In this document: positions 19,274 through 29,231 of the stretch, piece after piece | How the letters are laid out: every line of letters starts with the position of its first letter | Position numbering within the stretch: position 1 is the first letter of the stretch | DNA from: an uncultured Clostridia bacterium | GTDB taxonomy: Bacteria; Bacillota; Clostridia; Christensenellales; UBA1242 | Direction of reading: 5' to 3' | DNA: 64,000 nucleotides | Assembly (NCBI GenBank): GCA_944372335.1 | Contig: CALVYQ010000004.1 | Coordinates: 1-64,000 of the forward strand | Made by a program: the position numbers and the translations under genes | Notes under the pieces: model-generated | What the model was told of the DNA's origin: nothing | What the model saw: only the letters and a program-made list of their open reading frames with translations | Databases searched by the model: none

Positions 19274-21355
19274 ATGAACAAAAAAGAGCAAATTCTTTCG
19301 CTCATAGACAAAAATAGTTTGGTCTTCTCAAACATAGACAAACTATTTTTATTTATGTCATCAGCATTAAATACAAGTGAAGCTGTGGTTAAAAAACTTT
19401 TCTATGAGCTTGTAAACAACGGGGATATCTATGAAATAAGAAAAAACAAATTCATCACCATTCCATCTCATGGATATGTCAAGGGTGACTTTATTGGCAC
19501 AACTAAGGGATTTGGATTTGTTAATGTTAAGGGTATGACTGAGGATATCTTTATTCCTGCCAACAAAACAATGAACGCCCTTGACGGCGAGAAGGTGATT
19601 GTTAAAATTTTATCTACAACAAATGAAGGCTGTGATGGTGAAGTTGTAAGTATTTATGACGAGCTTAAAAACATTGTGGGACTTGTTAAACTTGTTGCAG
19701 GCAATTATTTTCTTGACCCAGACAATAAGAGGATTGTCACCGATTTTCCTATTGTCAAGACTGGCTTAAAGATAAAAGAAAATATGAAAGTCAATGCACG
19801 AGTTGTGAGAACGGATAAGGGTAAGGTAAAATGTGTTGTCGATGAAATTTTGGGAATGAATGATGATATAAAAACTTTGGAACTATCGTTAATTAGACAA
19901 CATCATCTCTATGAGAATTTTCCTTCTGTTGTGGTTGAAGAGGAAAAGCGTGTGCCAAAGAATATCACCGAAAAACAGAAAAAAGGCAGGCTTGATTTAA
20001 CTAATGAAGTGATTTTTACAATAGATGGTGCGGACGCCAAAGATTTGGACGATGCGGTGTCTATAAAAAAATATGCCAATTATTACGAGCTAGGTGTACA
20101 TATTGCCGATGTCGGTGAGTATGTTCCAAGGGATAGTGTGATTGATGAAGAGGCGTATAGAAGAGGTACAAGTGTATATTTTCCAACTTCCGTTTTGCCT
20201 ATGCTTCCACGTTCTTTGTCAAATGGCATTTGTTCCTTAAATGAAGGTGTGGAGAGACTGACGCTTTCCTGCATTATGAAAGTTAATTTTGATGGCGAGG
20301 TTATTGACCATAAGCTTTGTGAAAGTGTAATAAAAAGTAAAGCACGCCTCACTTACGATGAAGTATATGAAGCTCTGTCGGAAGGTAAGGTCAATGATAA
20401 AATCAAGAATTTGCTTCCTTATTTTAAAACTATGAGAGAACTATGCGACATTTTAGAGGCGAATGCCATAAAGCGAGGTTCGCTTGATTTGGAAGTGCCA
20501 GAGGTCGAGTTCATTTTTGACGAAAAAGGTATTGCTGTCGGCATTAAGCGTAGAGAGAGGAATGAAGCTCATAGACTTATTGAAGATTTTATGGTGCTTG
20601 CAAATATCGTTGTAGCAAAGGAATTTGATACGCTTAAAATGCCTTTTGTCTATCGTGTGCACGAAGCTCCAACAAAAGAGAAGGTATATGCACTTTGTGA
20701 TTTCATCAAAGGCTTGGGTGTAAGTTATCCGAAAGTGCCAGATAACATCACGCCGAGATATTACCAAGAGATTTTGGAAAATGCTGAGAATAGCTCATCA
20801 AAAGACGTTATCAACAAGATGCTTTTGAGAAGTATGCAAAAAGCTAAATATATGAATAAAAATCTTGGGCATTTCGGCTTAGCTCTTGATTATTATTGTC
20901 ATTTTACCTCGCCAATTAGGCGTTATCCAGATCTATGTATTCATAGAATTATCAAAGACTATCTTCACAAAAAGATAGATGCAGAAGAAAAGGAAGATTT
21001 AGATATCTTTACTTTTGATGCAAGTGAACAATCTAGCGAATGCGAAAGAAATGCTGATATGGCAGAGCGAGATGTTGATGATCTTTGGAAAGCTTATCTT
21101 ATGAAAGATAGGATAGGAGAAGTTTTTGATGCAACAATTTCTTCTGTGACAAATTTTGGTGTTTTTGTGGCTCTTGATAACACTTGTGAAGGGCTTGTGC
21201 GACTAGAGGCACTTCCAGATGATACTTATATTTATCTTGAAAAACAACTAAAACTAAAGGGTTCATCAAATGTCTTTTCGATAGGTGACAAGGTGAAAGT
21301 TGAGCTTACTAATGTCAACCTATATAGCAGAGAAATTGACTTTAAAATGGTATAA
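19274..21355 (+). CDS. rnr: Ribonuclease R
   Basis: Processive 3'-5' exoribonuclease that degrades structured RNA and, with SmpB-tmRNA, non-stop mRNAs. The 693 residues show an N-terminal winged-helix region, cold-shock-like domains (KGFGFVNV at about 78-85), the RNB catalytic domain with IDGADAKDLDDAVSI at about 250-264, HFTSPIRRYPDLCIHR near 545-560, and a C-terminal S1 domain (ISSVTNFGVFVAL). A terminator separates it from smpB. Confidence 0.96.
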   Translation: MNKKEQILSLIDKNSLVFSNIDKLFLFMSSALNTSEAVVKKLFYELVNNGDIYEIRKNKFITIPSHGYVKGDFIGTTKGFGFVNVKGMTEDIFIPANKTMNALDGEKVIVKILSTTNEGCDGEVVSIYDELKNIVGLVKLVAGNYFLDPDNKRIVTDFPIVKTGLKIKENMKVNARVVRTDKGKVKCVVDEILGMNDDIKTLELSLIRQHHLYENFPSVVVEEEKRVPKNITEKQKKGRLDLTNEVIFTIDGADAKDLDDAVSIKKYANYYELGVHIADVGEYVPRDSVIDEEAYRRGTSVYFPTSVLPMLPRSLSNGICSLNEGVERLTLSCIMKVNFDGEVIDHKLCESVIKSKARLTYDEVYEALSEGKVNDKIKNLLPYFKTMRELCDILEANAIKRGSLDLEVPEVEFIFDEKGIAVGIKRRERNEAHRLIEDFMVLANIVVAKEFDTLKMPFVYRVHEAPTKEKVYALCDFIKGLGVSYPKVPDNITPRYYQEILENAENSSSKDVINKMLLRSMQKAKYMNKNLGHFGLALDYYCHFTSPIRRYPDLCIHRIIKDYLHKKIDAEEKEDLDIFTFDASEQSSECERNADMAERDVDDLWKAYLMKDRIGEVFDATISSVTNFGVFVALDNTCEGLVRLEALPDDTYIYLEKQLKLKGSSNVFSIGDKVKVELTNVNLYSREIDFKMV

Positions 21356-21373
21356 AATTAAGAAAAAACTAAA

Positions 21374-21411
21374 AAATTGGCGAATTTTTTATAGATTTTG
21401 CCAATTTTTTT
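21374..21411 (+). terminator. Terminator of the secG-rnr transcript
   Basis: AAATTGGC (21374-21381) pairs with GCCAATTT (21400-21407), followed by T residues. Confidence 0.85.
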
Positions 21412-21464
21412 ATATTTTTGACATTCAAAATATGTATTGATATTCATTAATTTTAGTTAAGCAC

Positions 21465-21494
21465 TTGCAAAATATATGCCATTTATGATATAAT
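21465..21494 (+). promoter_or_regulatory. Promoter of smpB
   Basis: TTGCAA (21465-21470), 18-base spacer, TATAAT (21489-21494). AAAGGAGGAG precedes the smpB ATG. Confidence 0.7.
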
Positions 21495-21523
21495 ATATAT
21501 GTACGCTTCAAAAAGGAGGAGAT

Positions 21524-21967
21524 ATGAAAATTATAGCCAACAATAAAAAAGCAAAGCATGATTATTTTCTCTCGGATATGATAGAGGCGGGTATTGCTTT
21601 GGAAGGAGCTGAAGTTAAATCGGTGCGTGGCGGTGGCGTTAGTTTGCTTGACAGTTTCGTGCAAATAAAGAATGGAGAGATGCTTTTAAAAAATGCTTAT
21701 ATTAAACCTTACGAAAAGGCAAATGTTTTTAAAAGTGATGAGCGCAGAACGAGAAAACTTCTACTTCATAAGGCAGAAATTTTAAAGTTTGAAAAAGCGG
21801 TGAAAGAAAAGGGCTTCTCTATTGTGCCAACCAAACTCTATATCAACGATAATGGGGTTGTAAAAATAGAAATTGCTCTTGCCAAAGGTAAAAAACTTTA
21901 TGACAAACGACAAACTTTAAAAGAACAGACAATGAAGCGTGACATCGCAAGACTATCTAGCCATTAA
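21524..21967 (+). CDS. smpB: SsrA-binding protein SmpB
   Basis: Binds tmRNA and positions it in stalled ribosomes for trans-translation. At 147 residues it has the family length. Visible motifs are NKKAKHDYFL near the N-terminus, EGAEVKSVRGG, and the C-terminal YDKRQTLKEQTMKRDIAR tail that enters the mRNA channel. A strong AGGAGG site precedes the ATG. tmRNA starts four bases after the stop. Confidence 0.97.
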   Translation: MKIIANNKKAKHDYFLSDMIEAGIALEGAEVKSVRGGGVSLLDSFVQIKNGEMLLKNAYIKPYEKANVFKSDERRTRKLLLHKAEILKFEKAVKEKGFSIVPTKLYINDNGVVKIEIALAKGKKLYDKRQTLKEQTMKRDIARLSSH

Positions 21968-21971
21968 ATAT

Positions 21972-22360
21972 GGGGGCGATTTAGTTTCGACAGAGTTTTA
22001 TTTAGAAAATGTAAAGCACGTGGCGAATGTTCTGACGCCTAAAACTGAACACTTAAAATAAACGCAGAAAAAAATGACAATGTTGTTTCAATGAATGCTA
22101 TGCCTTGTGCAGCCTAGTTGAAACTAGCCTGATTAGAGCATAATCTAATCCGCCATGTTTTGAGTTGCCGACAAAATATTGGTGTCGATAGGCAAAACCT
22201 TTATGCAGAGTTCTTCCTTATATGCATAAAAAATTTAAAGGGATAGTTGTGATAACCTGTTTATGGGTGACATCATAATGAATTTTAATCATAAACTAAA
22301 CGTGTAGAAAAGTTTTCTAAAAAGATTTTGGACTCGGGAGCGTAACCCGACGCCTCCACC
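21972..22360 (+). ncRNA. ssrA: tmRNA
   Basis: The 5' GGGGGC (21972-21977) pairs with GCCTCC (22351-22356) to form the tRNA-like acceptor; the discriminator A and encoded CCA end at 22360. GTTTCGACAG near 21994 and the 3' CGGGAGCGTAACCCGACGCC segment are typical. The tag frame runs 22064-22117: GCA resume codon then the peptide AEKNDNVVSMNAMPCAA and TAG. This tag is long and ends Cys-Ala-Ala rather than the common Leu/Val-Ala-Ala. Placement after smpB supports the call. Confidence 0.95.
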
Positions 22361-22460
22361 AAAAAATGCAAAAATTTGGCTAATTTTTAGAAAAAAACTT
22401 AATTTTAATTGTATTTTTGCTATTTTTTAATAAAAAATAGAGATTTTTAAGTTTTTGCTA

Positions 22461-22489
22461 TTGACTTATTATTTTAGATATGATAAAAT
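22461..22489 (+). promoter_or_regulatory. Promoter of the Glu-rich membrane protein gene
   Basis: TTGACT (22461-22466), 17-base spacer, TAAAAT (22484-22489). Confidence 0.75.
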
Positions 22490-22530
22490 AAGGGTGAATA
22501 AAAAGTTTGAGATTTTAAGGAAGGTGTGTT

Positions 22531-23649
22531 ATGTTAAATTTGTTAAGTGCAAATGTTGGATCAACCTTGATGGAAGTGTTTATCATTCTTGGCGTTGTCA
22601 TCGCAGCAAGCTTGATTATCTATTTTATTTGGGAGGCAGTTTTATCATATTCTGCAAAAAAGAAAGGTGATGATAAGAAAACATCAACTCCGACAAATAG
22701 AGCAAATGAAGCAAATGTTCAAAGCTATACCTTTGAAGAGCAACCAAAACTTCTTGAAGAAGGTAATATTGTCGATGTTGACACTGATAAAGCTCAAGAA
22801 GAGGAGCAAGAAATTGCTAATGAAGAGTCTGAAGAAGAGCGTTTAAATCGTGAAAGAAGAGAGTATCTTGAAAGACGCCGCCAGGAACTTATAAGAAAAC
22901 TTCAAGAAGAACAGGAAGAAAAAGAAGAAGAGCCTGAAGAAGTTGAAGATGAGCAAGAGGAAAGCGTCGAAGAAGAACCAGAAGAAACTGTTGTTGATGA
23001 AGATGAAGAAGAGGAAGAACAAGAAGAGGACAACAGTGCTGAAGAAATTGCAAGACTTCAAGCTGAAAAAGAGGAACTTCTTAAAGAGAAAGAAAGATAC
23101 GAAGAGATGTGCAGAGCTCTTGAAGAAGAAAAACAACAACTCCTTGAAAGTGTTGAGGCAAACAGCAATCTTCCTGTTGTTGTAGCTCCAAAGCTTACAT
23201 TAGAGGATTTGGAAGAACGTTTAAGAGAAGCAGAAGAAAAGTTAAAAGTTAACGAGAAAGATTTAAAACAATGCAAGAAAGATTTTGTTCCTCTTAATAG
23301 AATTTGGAAAACACACGAGAAAGATAAGAAGAAACTTGAAAGAAAAGAAGCTAAAGTTGCTAAACAAAAAGTTATGCTTTATGGTGTAAACAACTACGAG
23401 GATATAGACGAAGAAAAGGCAAGAAAACTCGCTGAGGATCTTGACCTCTATGATGGACTTAAACTTTCTGTTCAACACTGTGAAGAGGTTATGGAAAAGA
23501 ATGCAGACAGATACCCACTTCTTAAGAAAATGTATGAAGTTTTGAAGCGTCAAAACACTGAACTCAAAGATGAAATTAAGTCATTGAGAGAACAGATTGC
23601 CGAACTCGAAGCAGAACAAGAAAATCCTAGCGAAGGCGAAGAGGAATAA
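22531..23649 (+). CDS. Membrane-anchored Glu-rich coiled-coil protein
   Basis: The 372-residue product has an N-terminal membrane helix at about 15-37, then a very acidic low-complexity region (about 90-175) and long coiled coils (about 175-255 and 300-365), all probably cytoplasmic. The layout resembles EzrA- or septation-type scaffolds, but I see no diagnostic motif. AAGGAAGG precedes the ATG. It is monocistronic with its own promoter and terminator. Confidence 0.75.
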   Translation: MLNLLSANVGSTLMEVFIILGVVIAASLIIYFIWEAVLSYSAKKKGDDKKTSTPTNRANEANVQSYTFEEQPKLLEEGNIVDVDTDKAQEEEQEIANEESEEERLNRERREYLERRRQELIRKLQEEQEEKEEEPEEVEDEQEESVEEEPEETVVDEDEEEEEQEEDNSAEEIARLQAEKEELLKEKERYEEMCRALEEEKQQLLESVEANSNLPVVVAPKLTLEDLEERLREAEEKLKVNEKDLKQCKKDFVPLNRIWKTHEKDKKKLERKEAKVAKQKVMLYGVNNYEDIDEEKARKLAEDLDLYDGLKLSVQHCEEVMEKNADRYPLLKKMYEVLKRQNTELKDEIKSLREQIAELEAEQENPSEGEEE

Positions 23650-23659
23650 TAAAAAATTT

Positions 23660-23697
23660 AAAAATAGTCGTTACTAAATTAAATAACGGCTATTTTT
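23660..23697 (+). terminator. Terminator after the coiled-coil gene
   Basis: AAATAGTCGTTA (about 23662-23673) pairs with TAACGGCTATTT (about 23684-23695) with one G-U pair, followed by T residues. Confidence 0.8.
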
Positions 23698-23790
23698 TAT
23701 TTATTTTATTTTGTGAAATTAAAAATTTTTGTTATACTATAATTAATAATGCTAGAATTAAGCTTTTCAAATTGCTATTAAGGAGAAATT

Positions 23791-26334
23791 ATGAAAAGAT
23801 TTTTGATTTGTCTATTTTCTTTTCTATTTATAGGTTGTTCCATCGCTGGTGGAGCGGTTCTCCTTTCAAATTCATCTTATAGCGATGAATACCGGGGAGG
23901 GGATTCGTCAAACTCAGAAAATGATGTAACCAAAAACGCTCCGACAAACGATGACCTCTGGACGGACGAGGGAAATTACGCCACTTCATTTGCAGGCGGT
24001 GACGGACAAACAGAGGCAACGGCATACCAAATTGCCACGCCAGAGCAACTTGCATATTTATCATATTTAATAAACACATCTTCAACAAATTCTACATACA
24101 AATCACTTTACTATGTTCAAACTGCGGACATAGATTTATCTGCACACTATTGGGATGCGATTGGTTATTCGTTCTCCTATTATTTTTCAGGACACTATGA
24201 TGGTGGCGGTTATACAATTTCTGGGCTATATACACAATCAGGTACTAGTTCTACTTATAGTGATCAAGGTTTGTTCGGAGGTGTTCGTGGATCATCGTCT
24301 TCAAATCTTGCTGTAATTCAAAATATTGTCATTAGTTATAATTCTGTCGTTCAAGGATATAGCAATGTCGGCGGAGTTGTTGGGTATGCTTACTATTCCA
24401 CAATCACCAACTGCTATAACACAGGTACTGTGAGTGGGACTGACGCTGTCGGCGGAGTTGTTGGGATTGCTCAGAGATCCACCATCACCAACTGCTATAA
24501 CACAGGCTCTGTAAAGGGGAATGAGAATGTCGGCGGAGTTGTTGGGGATGCTCGTTATTTTTCTTCCGCTATCACCAACTGCTATAACACTGGAACTGTG
24601 ACTGGGAGTGGTAATGCTGTCGGCGGAGTTGCTGGATCTGTATTTAGTACTTATCTTTACACCACTGCCAACTGCTATAACACCGGCTCTGTAACTGGAA
24701 GTAAACGTGTCGGTGGCGTTGTTGGGGATTCTAGTTGTTCTGGGTCTTCTACCATCGCTAACTGCTATAACACCGGTGCTGTTGATGGAGATTCTCATAT
24801 AGGGGGAGTTGTGGGGTATGTTTATAATTCCACAACCGCCAACTGCTATTACGGCGGGAACTGCACGCTTTCGTATGGAATTGGGAATTCTTCTTCTAAC
24901 ACTGGGGCGTCAAAGGATGAAAATTTAATTGCTAATGCCAAAAGTTTAAGTTGGTATCAAGATAGCTCTAAGTGGAGGAGCAGGTATCCATGGGATTTTG
25001 TTGAGGTCTGGTCGCTTGTGCCTAGTGCAAATGACGGTTACCCTATCTTGCAAGGCTTCTCAGTTAATATATCATATAATTCCAACTTTGGCGAAAATGA
25101 GGTAATAACCGAGCAAGTGCCTAGCGGGCAAGAGATTGTGATTGCGGGGTATGACCTATTCACACGAGTGGGCTATGAGATAGCTCATTGGAACACCAAG
25201 CCAGACGGCACTGGTTTAAATTTCTACGCAGGTGACACATATTCAGAGGGTGCTGGGCTAACTCTCTATGCCATTTGGGAGGCTGGTATTTACTCTATTA
25301 CATTAGACGCAAACGGTGGCAGTGATGGAACGGAAACAATTTGGTTAAAATATAATGATGGTTATTATAACAATAGTTCTGCAACAGGCAGTGCAATAAC
25401 AAGTTTAACAAGCTTGCCAACACGGGCGGGGTATAGTTTCAATGGCTATTATACAAATTCAACAACCGGCAATTTGATTATAGCTTCGGACGGCACAATC
25501 AGGGCAAACAACACGTATTTTACAGCAAACACAACTCTCTATGCTCAGTGGACAGCCAACAATCCAGCGTATTATGACGAAGAGGGCGGATATTGGTATA
25601 TAGAAAATGGGCGTGCTCCACAAAGTAGAGTGGAAGATGAAACATTAAAGACATATTTAGAAGAGAATTGGGATAACTTAAATGCCGGGACTACTTATCA
25701 CTTTGGCGGTTGGGAAAATATAACAACAAAAGTATATAATGGAGAAGAATATATGGAACTTTATGGCAACTATTATCTTGTCGAGCCTATAAGGTGGCGA
25801 ATAATCTCAAACGGAAATCAAGAAGTTGGCTATGGTGAAGTTTCAGAAGATGGCATAATGGCGGTTATGGACAAAATTATATATTTAGGCAGATATGCAG
25901 GAATTGAAATTTCTGCTGGTGAGGGGTATAGCGATATGCCAATATCATACCTTTTAAACTCCGAACATCCTCTCATTAGTGACAAATTTTTAGTTGAGTG
26001 GACGGAAAGTTTACCAACTTTTGGAACAACATCAATTCATGGTGAAACTATAGAATATACGAGTAAGGCCTTTGTTTCATCTATAGAAGATATTGAAGCG
26101 GTGACGGGAGATAGAAAGGTTAAATTTTCTGATTATGTAGAAGATCTCATGGTAATTCATAAAGGTGTAATTCCACTTTGTTACACACGAGATTTAGGTT
26201 CAAACTATAACAATATTCTATGTTTAAATGAAAACGGTGACATAACACAGAGAAAGCCAAATCTTACAGTAAATCAACTTGGCGTGCAGTTCACAATTAA
26301 AATATCAGAGTATGCTTGTGTATCTTCATTATAA
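23791..26334 (+). CDS. GLUG/InlB-repeat surface protein with shared C-terminal module
   Basis: The 847-residue product has an N-terminal signal or anchor helix (FLFIGCSIAGGAVLLS). The lipobox is poor; the paralogue at 12342 has a clear one. Next comes a segment SEATAYQIATPEQL-like typical of GLUG proteins, six tandem GLUG repeats (24361-24850; cores VGGVVG and NCYNTG), two InlB-type repeats (GYEIAHWNTKPDG, GYSFNGYYTNSTTG), and the C-terminal 230-residue module shared with 12342 and 59282. It contains EPIRWRI, YTRDLGSNYNNILC and the Tyr-Ala-Cys-Val motif near the end. AAGGAG precedes the ATG. Probably an exported adhesin; role inferred. Confidence 0.85.
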   Translation: MKRFLICLFSFLFIGCSIAGGAVLLSNSSYSDEYRGGDSSNSENDVTKNAPTNDDLWTDEGNYATSFAGGDGQTEATAYQIATPEQLAYLSYLINTSSTNSTYKSLYYVQTADIDLSAHYWDAIGYSFSYYFSGHYDGGGYTISGLYTQSGTSSTYSDQGLFGGVRGSSSSNLAVIQNIVISYNSVVQGYSNVGGVVGYAYYSTITNCYNTGTVSGTDAVGGVVGIAQRSTITNCYNTGSVKGNENVGGVVGDARYFSSAITNCYNTGTVTGSGNAVGGVAGSVFSTYLYTTANCYNTGSVTGSKRVGGVVGDSSCSGSSTIANCYNTGAVDGDSHIGGVVGYVYNSTTANCYYGGNCTLSYGIGNSSSNTGASKDENLIANAKSLSWYQDSSKWRSRYPWDFVEVWSLVPSANDGYPILQGFSVNISYNSNFGENEVITEQVPSGQEIVIAGYDLFTRVGYEIAHWNTKPDGTGLNFYAGDTYSEGAGLTLYAIWEAGIYSITLDANGGSDGTETIWLKYNDGYYNNSSATGSAITSLTSLPTRAGYSFNGYYTNSTTGNLIIASDGTIRANNTYFTANTTLYAQWTANNPAYYDEEGGYWYIENGRAPQSRVEDETLKTYLEENWDNLNAGTTYHFGGWENITTKVYNGEEYMELYGNYYLVEPIRWRIISNGNQEVGYGEVSEDGIMAVMDKIIYLGRYAGIEISAGEGYSDMPISYLLNSEHPLISDKFLVEWTESLPTFGTTSIHGETIEYTSKAFVSSIEDIEAVTGDRKVKFSDYVEDLMVIHKGVIPLCYTRDLGSNYNNILCLNENGDITQRKPNLTVNQLGVQFTIKISEYACVSSL
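24361..24850 (+). repeat. Six tandem GLUG-encoding DNA repeats
   Basis: The phrase GTCGGCGGAGTTGTTGGG or close variants begins near 24367, 24448, 24529, 24619 and 24709, with a diverged copy near 24799. The spacings are 81, 81, 90, 90 and 90 bases, so each unit keeps the frame at 27 or 30 residues. The high DNA identity suggests recent expansion and a length-variable array. Confidence 0.85.
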
Positions 26335-26419
26335 TTTTTGAAAAATAAGGGAAGAAAAAAATATTAAATATCTTAATATCATATAATTTTAAATTTTTAT
26401 AGAAAATCTTAAATTAATT

Positions 26420-26447
26420 TTGCAAATTTTGCTTTATTTGATATAAT
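26420..26447 (+). promoter_or_regulatory. Promoter of the P-type ATPase gene, near-leaderless
   Basis: TTGCAA (26420-26425), 16-base spacer, TATAAT (26442-26447). The ATG at 26457 is nine bases beyond the -10 box, leaving a leader of only two or three bases, and there is no Shine-Dalgarno sequence. Confidence 0.65.
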
Positions 26448-26456
26448 CTAAATATT

Positions 26457-29231
26457 ATGATAGATAAACCTTATAGTAAAGACATAGAAATGGTGCTAAA
26501 CGAGACTAAGAGCTCTAAAAGTGGGCTTGATACTTTTGACGCACAAAACCGCTTAAAAAACGATGGAAAAAATCTTATTGTTGGTAAAAAAAAGAAAAGC
26601 GAGTTTGTTAAATTCTTAGGTCAATTTAAAGATGTTTTAATTATTGTTTTGCTTGTCAGCTGTGTGATCAGTGTGGTTATTGGCATTATTGAAAATAGTG
26701 TCAATGAGTTTATTGATGCTGGCATTATTTTGCTTGTTGTTTTAATCAATGCTATTATCGGATATGTTCAAGAACATAACAGCGAAAAAGCTATGCAGGC
26801 ACTCAAAAATCTTACCAAGCCTTATTGTAAGGTTGTGCGAGATGGCAAGGTTGTGAAAGTAAAGAGCGAAGAAGTTGTTATAGGTGATATCGTTGTGCTT
26901 GAAGCGGGAGATATCGTTCCGGCTGATGTCAGACTTATTGAAGCAAATTCTTTAAAAATTGAAGAAAGTGCTTTGACCGGGGAAAGTGAAGCAACTGAAA
27001 AAGAAGCAGACTTAGTTTTAGATGAAAATGTTGTTTTAAATGACAGAAAAAACATGGCATATATGGGCAGTATTGTGACTTATGGAAGAGGAAGAGGCGT
27101 TGTGACAAGCTGTGGTATGCAGACGGAGATAGGTAAAATTGCCTCTGCTCTTGACGAGATAAAAGATGAAACAACTCCGCTCACTAAGCGTATAAAGGTG
27201 ACAAGTCTATGGATAACTGGTATCGTGCTTTTTGTCGCTCTTATTATCTTTATTGTTGGAATTGCGACAGGTGCAAACATCTTTTCTTCTTTCACATTGG
27301 CAATTGCTGTTGCTGTTTGTGCCATACCTGAAGGGCTTCCGGCCTGTGTTACAATCACCTTGTCTATGGGTGTCAAAAAGATGAGTGAGCAAAGGGCTAT
27401 TGTAAAAAAACTTCCGGCAGTTGAAACTCTTGGCTCAACTGAAATAATTTGCACTGACAAAACGGGGACTTTGACGCTGAATAAAATGACGGTTAAAAAA
27501 GCTTTTTTATTTGACAATTGTTTAAAAGATTTTAACAGTCTTAATTTTGCCGTTCAAAATGTCAATGCAAACACTGTGAAACTTCAAAAGAAGGAAGAAA
27601 AAGCAGTTAAACTTTTAGAAAGCAATAAGACTCTTCAAACTTTTATGATTGGTATGGTGTTATGCAACGATGTGCAGATAAAACTAGAAAATGACAATTT
27701 AACTTGCATAGGTGACCCTACTGAGGTGGCTCTTGTTCATTGTGGTTATCGTTTTGGTGCAAACAAGGAACTTTTAGAAGGAAAATTTCCTCGTGTTGGC
27801 GAAGTTCCGTTTGAAAGCAATCGTAAAATGATGACTACCGTAAATATGGTGGAGGGCAATAAATATGTCTTTACCAAAGGGGCTCTTGACAGCGTGCTTG
27901 GAAGATGTAAATATGTTTTGAAGGACGGCAAAAAGTTTAAACTCACAGAGAAATATAGGGAGGAAATTGTCAAACAAAATTCCCTGCTTGCCTCTGATGC
28001 ACTCAGAGTGCTTGCTCTTGCATATAAAAAAGAAGAGGAAAATCTTAAACACTACACTTCCGATAACACAGAAAACGATTTGATTTTCGTAGGGCTAATA
28101 GGTATGATTGACCCACCACGTGCTGAGGTAGCTGAATCAATAAAGACTTGCAATGAGGCGGGCATAACTGTGGTTATGATAACAGGTGACAACAAAGAAA
28201 CTGCCTTTGCAATAGGAAAAGAACTTGGAATTTGTCAAGATAAAAAAGAGGTGATTTCTGGGGCGGAACTTGACTTATTCAGTGAAGATGATTGGAAAAA
28301 CAAGGTCGGGAGTTACCATGTCTTTGCACGTGTCAGTCCTGAACACAAAGTGAAAATTGTCAAGGCATTTAAAGCTAATGATAAAATAGTTGCCATGATT
28401 GGAGATGGTGTTAATGACGCTCCAGCTATTAAGGTTGTTGATATTGGTGTCGGCATGGGTATTACAGGCACCGATGTCACAAAAGAGGCAGCTGATATGA
28501 TATTGACAGACGATAACTTCTCCACCGTTGTTGGTGCAGTGAAAGAGGGAAGAAAAATCTATCAAAATATTCTAAAAATCATCGAATTTTTACTTGGTGC
28601 TTGCTTCGCAGAGCTTATTGCCATATCTCTCATCACCTGCATCTTCCGTGACCACACTTTCTTTTCTCCGGTGCTTCTTCTTTGGATAAACTTTGTCAGT
28701 GACACTTTTGTTGGGCTTGCTCTTGGTTTTGAAAAAGCTGATGATGATATAATGAAAGATAGGCCGGTTAAAACAAATGGCAGTCTTTTCAAGGGTAAGG
28801 TTGGATTTAATATCTTCTGTTCATCAATCTTTGTTTCGATTGTTTTGATTGCTTTATATATAATTTTGACATACGTATTTAATCTACAATCAGAGTTTGT
28901 GACAACAGTATGCTTTATCTATTTAGTGTTCACCGAACTCTTCCAATCTTACAATTTAAAAAGTGACACGCAAAGCCTTTTCCACAGAAATCCTTTCGAT
29001 AATAAAATTTTAAATTATGGTTTCTTGCTTTCCGCACTTCTTACCATAATTATTGTCCTATTACCTATCGCACCAATTCAATCCGCTTTCGGTATTATGA
29101 TGATTGATTGGTGGGGCTGGCTTCTTGCAATTGGCTTGGCACTTTTGATTATTCCATATATAGAACTAGTTAAGGTTATTGTACGCCATGTCAAAAGGCG
29201 AAAGATGAGGGCGTATGAAGCGAAAAAGTAA
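26457..29231 (+). CDS. P-type calcium-translocating ATPase (P2A, SERCA/PMCA-like)
   Basis: Pumps cations, most likely Ca2+, out of the cell at the cost of ATP. The 924 residues include the N-terminal cation ATPase domain, the actuator TGES motif, IPEGLPA in helix 4 (characteristic of P2A pumps), the phosphorylated Asp in CTDKTGTLT (Asp about 334), the hinge GDGVNDAPAI and a C-terminal six-helix domain. The message appears nearly leaderless. It overlaps the next gene by 17 bases. Confidence 0.94.
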   Translation: MIDKPYSKDIEMVLNETKSSKSGLDTFDAQNRLKNDGKNLIVGKKKKSEFVKFLGQFKDVLIIVLLVSCVISVVIGIIENSVNEFIDAGIILLVVLINAIIGYVQEHNSEKAMQALKNLTKPYCKVVRDGKVVKVKSEEVVIGDIVVLEAGDIVPADVRLIEANSLKIEESALTGESEATEKEADLVLDENVVLNDRKNMAYMGSIVTYGRGRGVVTSCGMQTEIGKIASALDEIKDETTPLTKRIKVTSLWITGIVLFVALIIFIVGIATGANIFSSFTLAIAVAVCAIPEGLPACVTITLSMGVKKMSEQRAIVKKLPAVETLGSTEIICTDKTGTLTLNKMTVKKAFLFDNCLKDFNSLNFAVQNVNANTVKLQKKEEKAVKLLESNKTLQTFMIGMVLCNDVQIKLENDNLTCIGDPTEVALVHCGYRFGANKELLEGKFPRVGEVPFESNRKMMTTVNMVEGNKYVFTKGALDSVLGRCKYVLKDGKKFKLTEKYREEIVKQNSLLASDALRVLALAYKKEEENLKHYTSDNTENDLIFVGLIGMIDPPRAEVAESIKTCNEAGITVVMITGDNKETAFAIGKELGICQDKKEVISGAELDLFSEDDWKNKVGSYHVFARVSPEHKVKIVKAFKANDKIVAMIGDGVNDAPAIKVVDIGVGMGITGTDVTKEAADMILTDDNFSTVVGAVKEGRKIYQNILKIIEFLLGACFAELIAISLITCIFRDHTFFSPVLLLWINFVSDTFVGLALGFEKADDDIMKDRPVKTNGSLFKGKVGFNIFCSSIFVSIVLIALYIILTYVFNLQSEFVTTVCFIYLVFTELFQSYNLKSDTQSLFHRNPFDNKILNYGFLLSALLTIIIVLLPIAPIQSAFGIMMIDWWGWLLAIGLALLIIPYIELVKVIVRHVKRRKMRAYEAKK

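Noticed and set aside
22843..23553. Phe-rich open frames opposite the Glu-rich coiled-coil gene
   Set aside because: The complement of GAA/GAG-rich coding DNA automatically gives long Phe/Leu/Ser frames; no starts or promoters support them.
24361..24850. Regular repeats considered as a CRISPR array
   Set aside because: Units lie within one coding frame, the intervening segments are themselves related, and no cas genes are present. They encode GLUG protein repeats.
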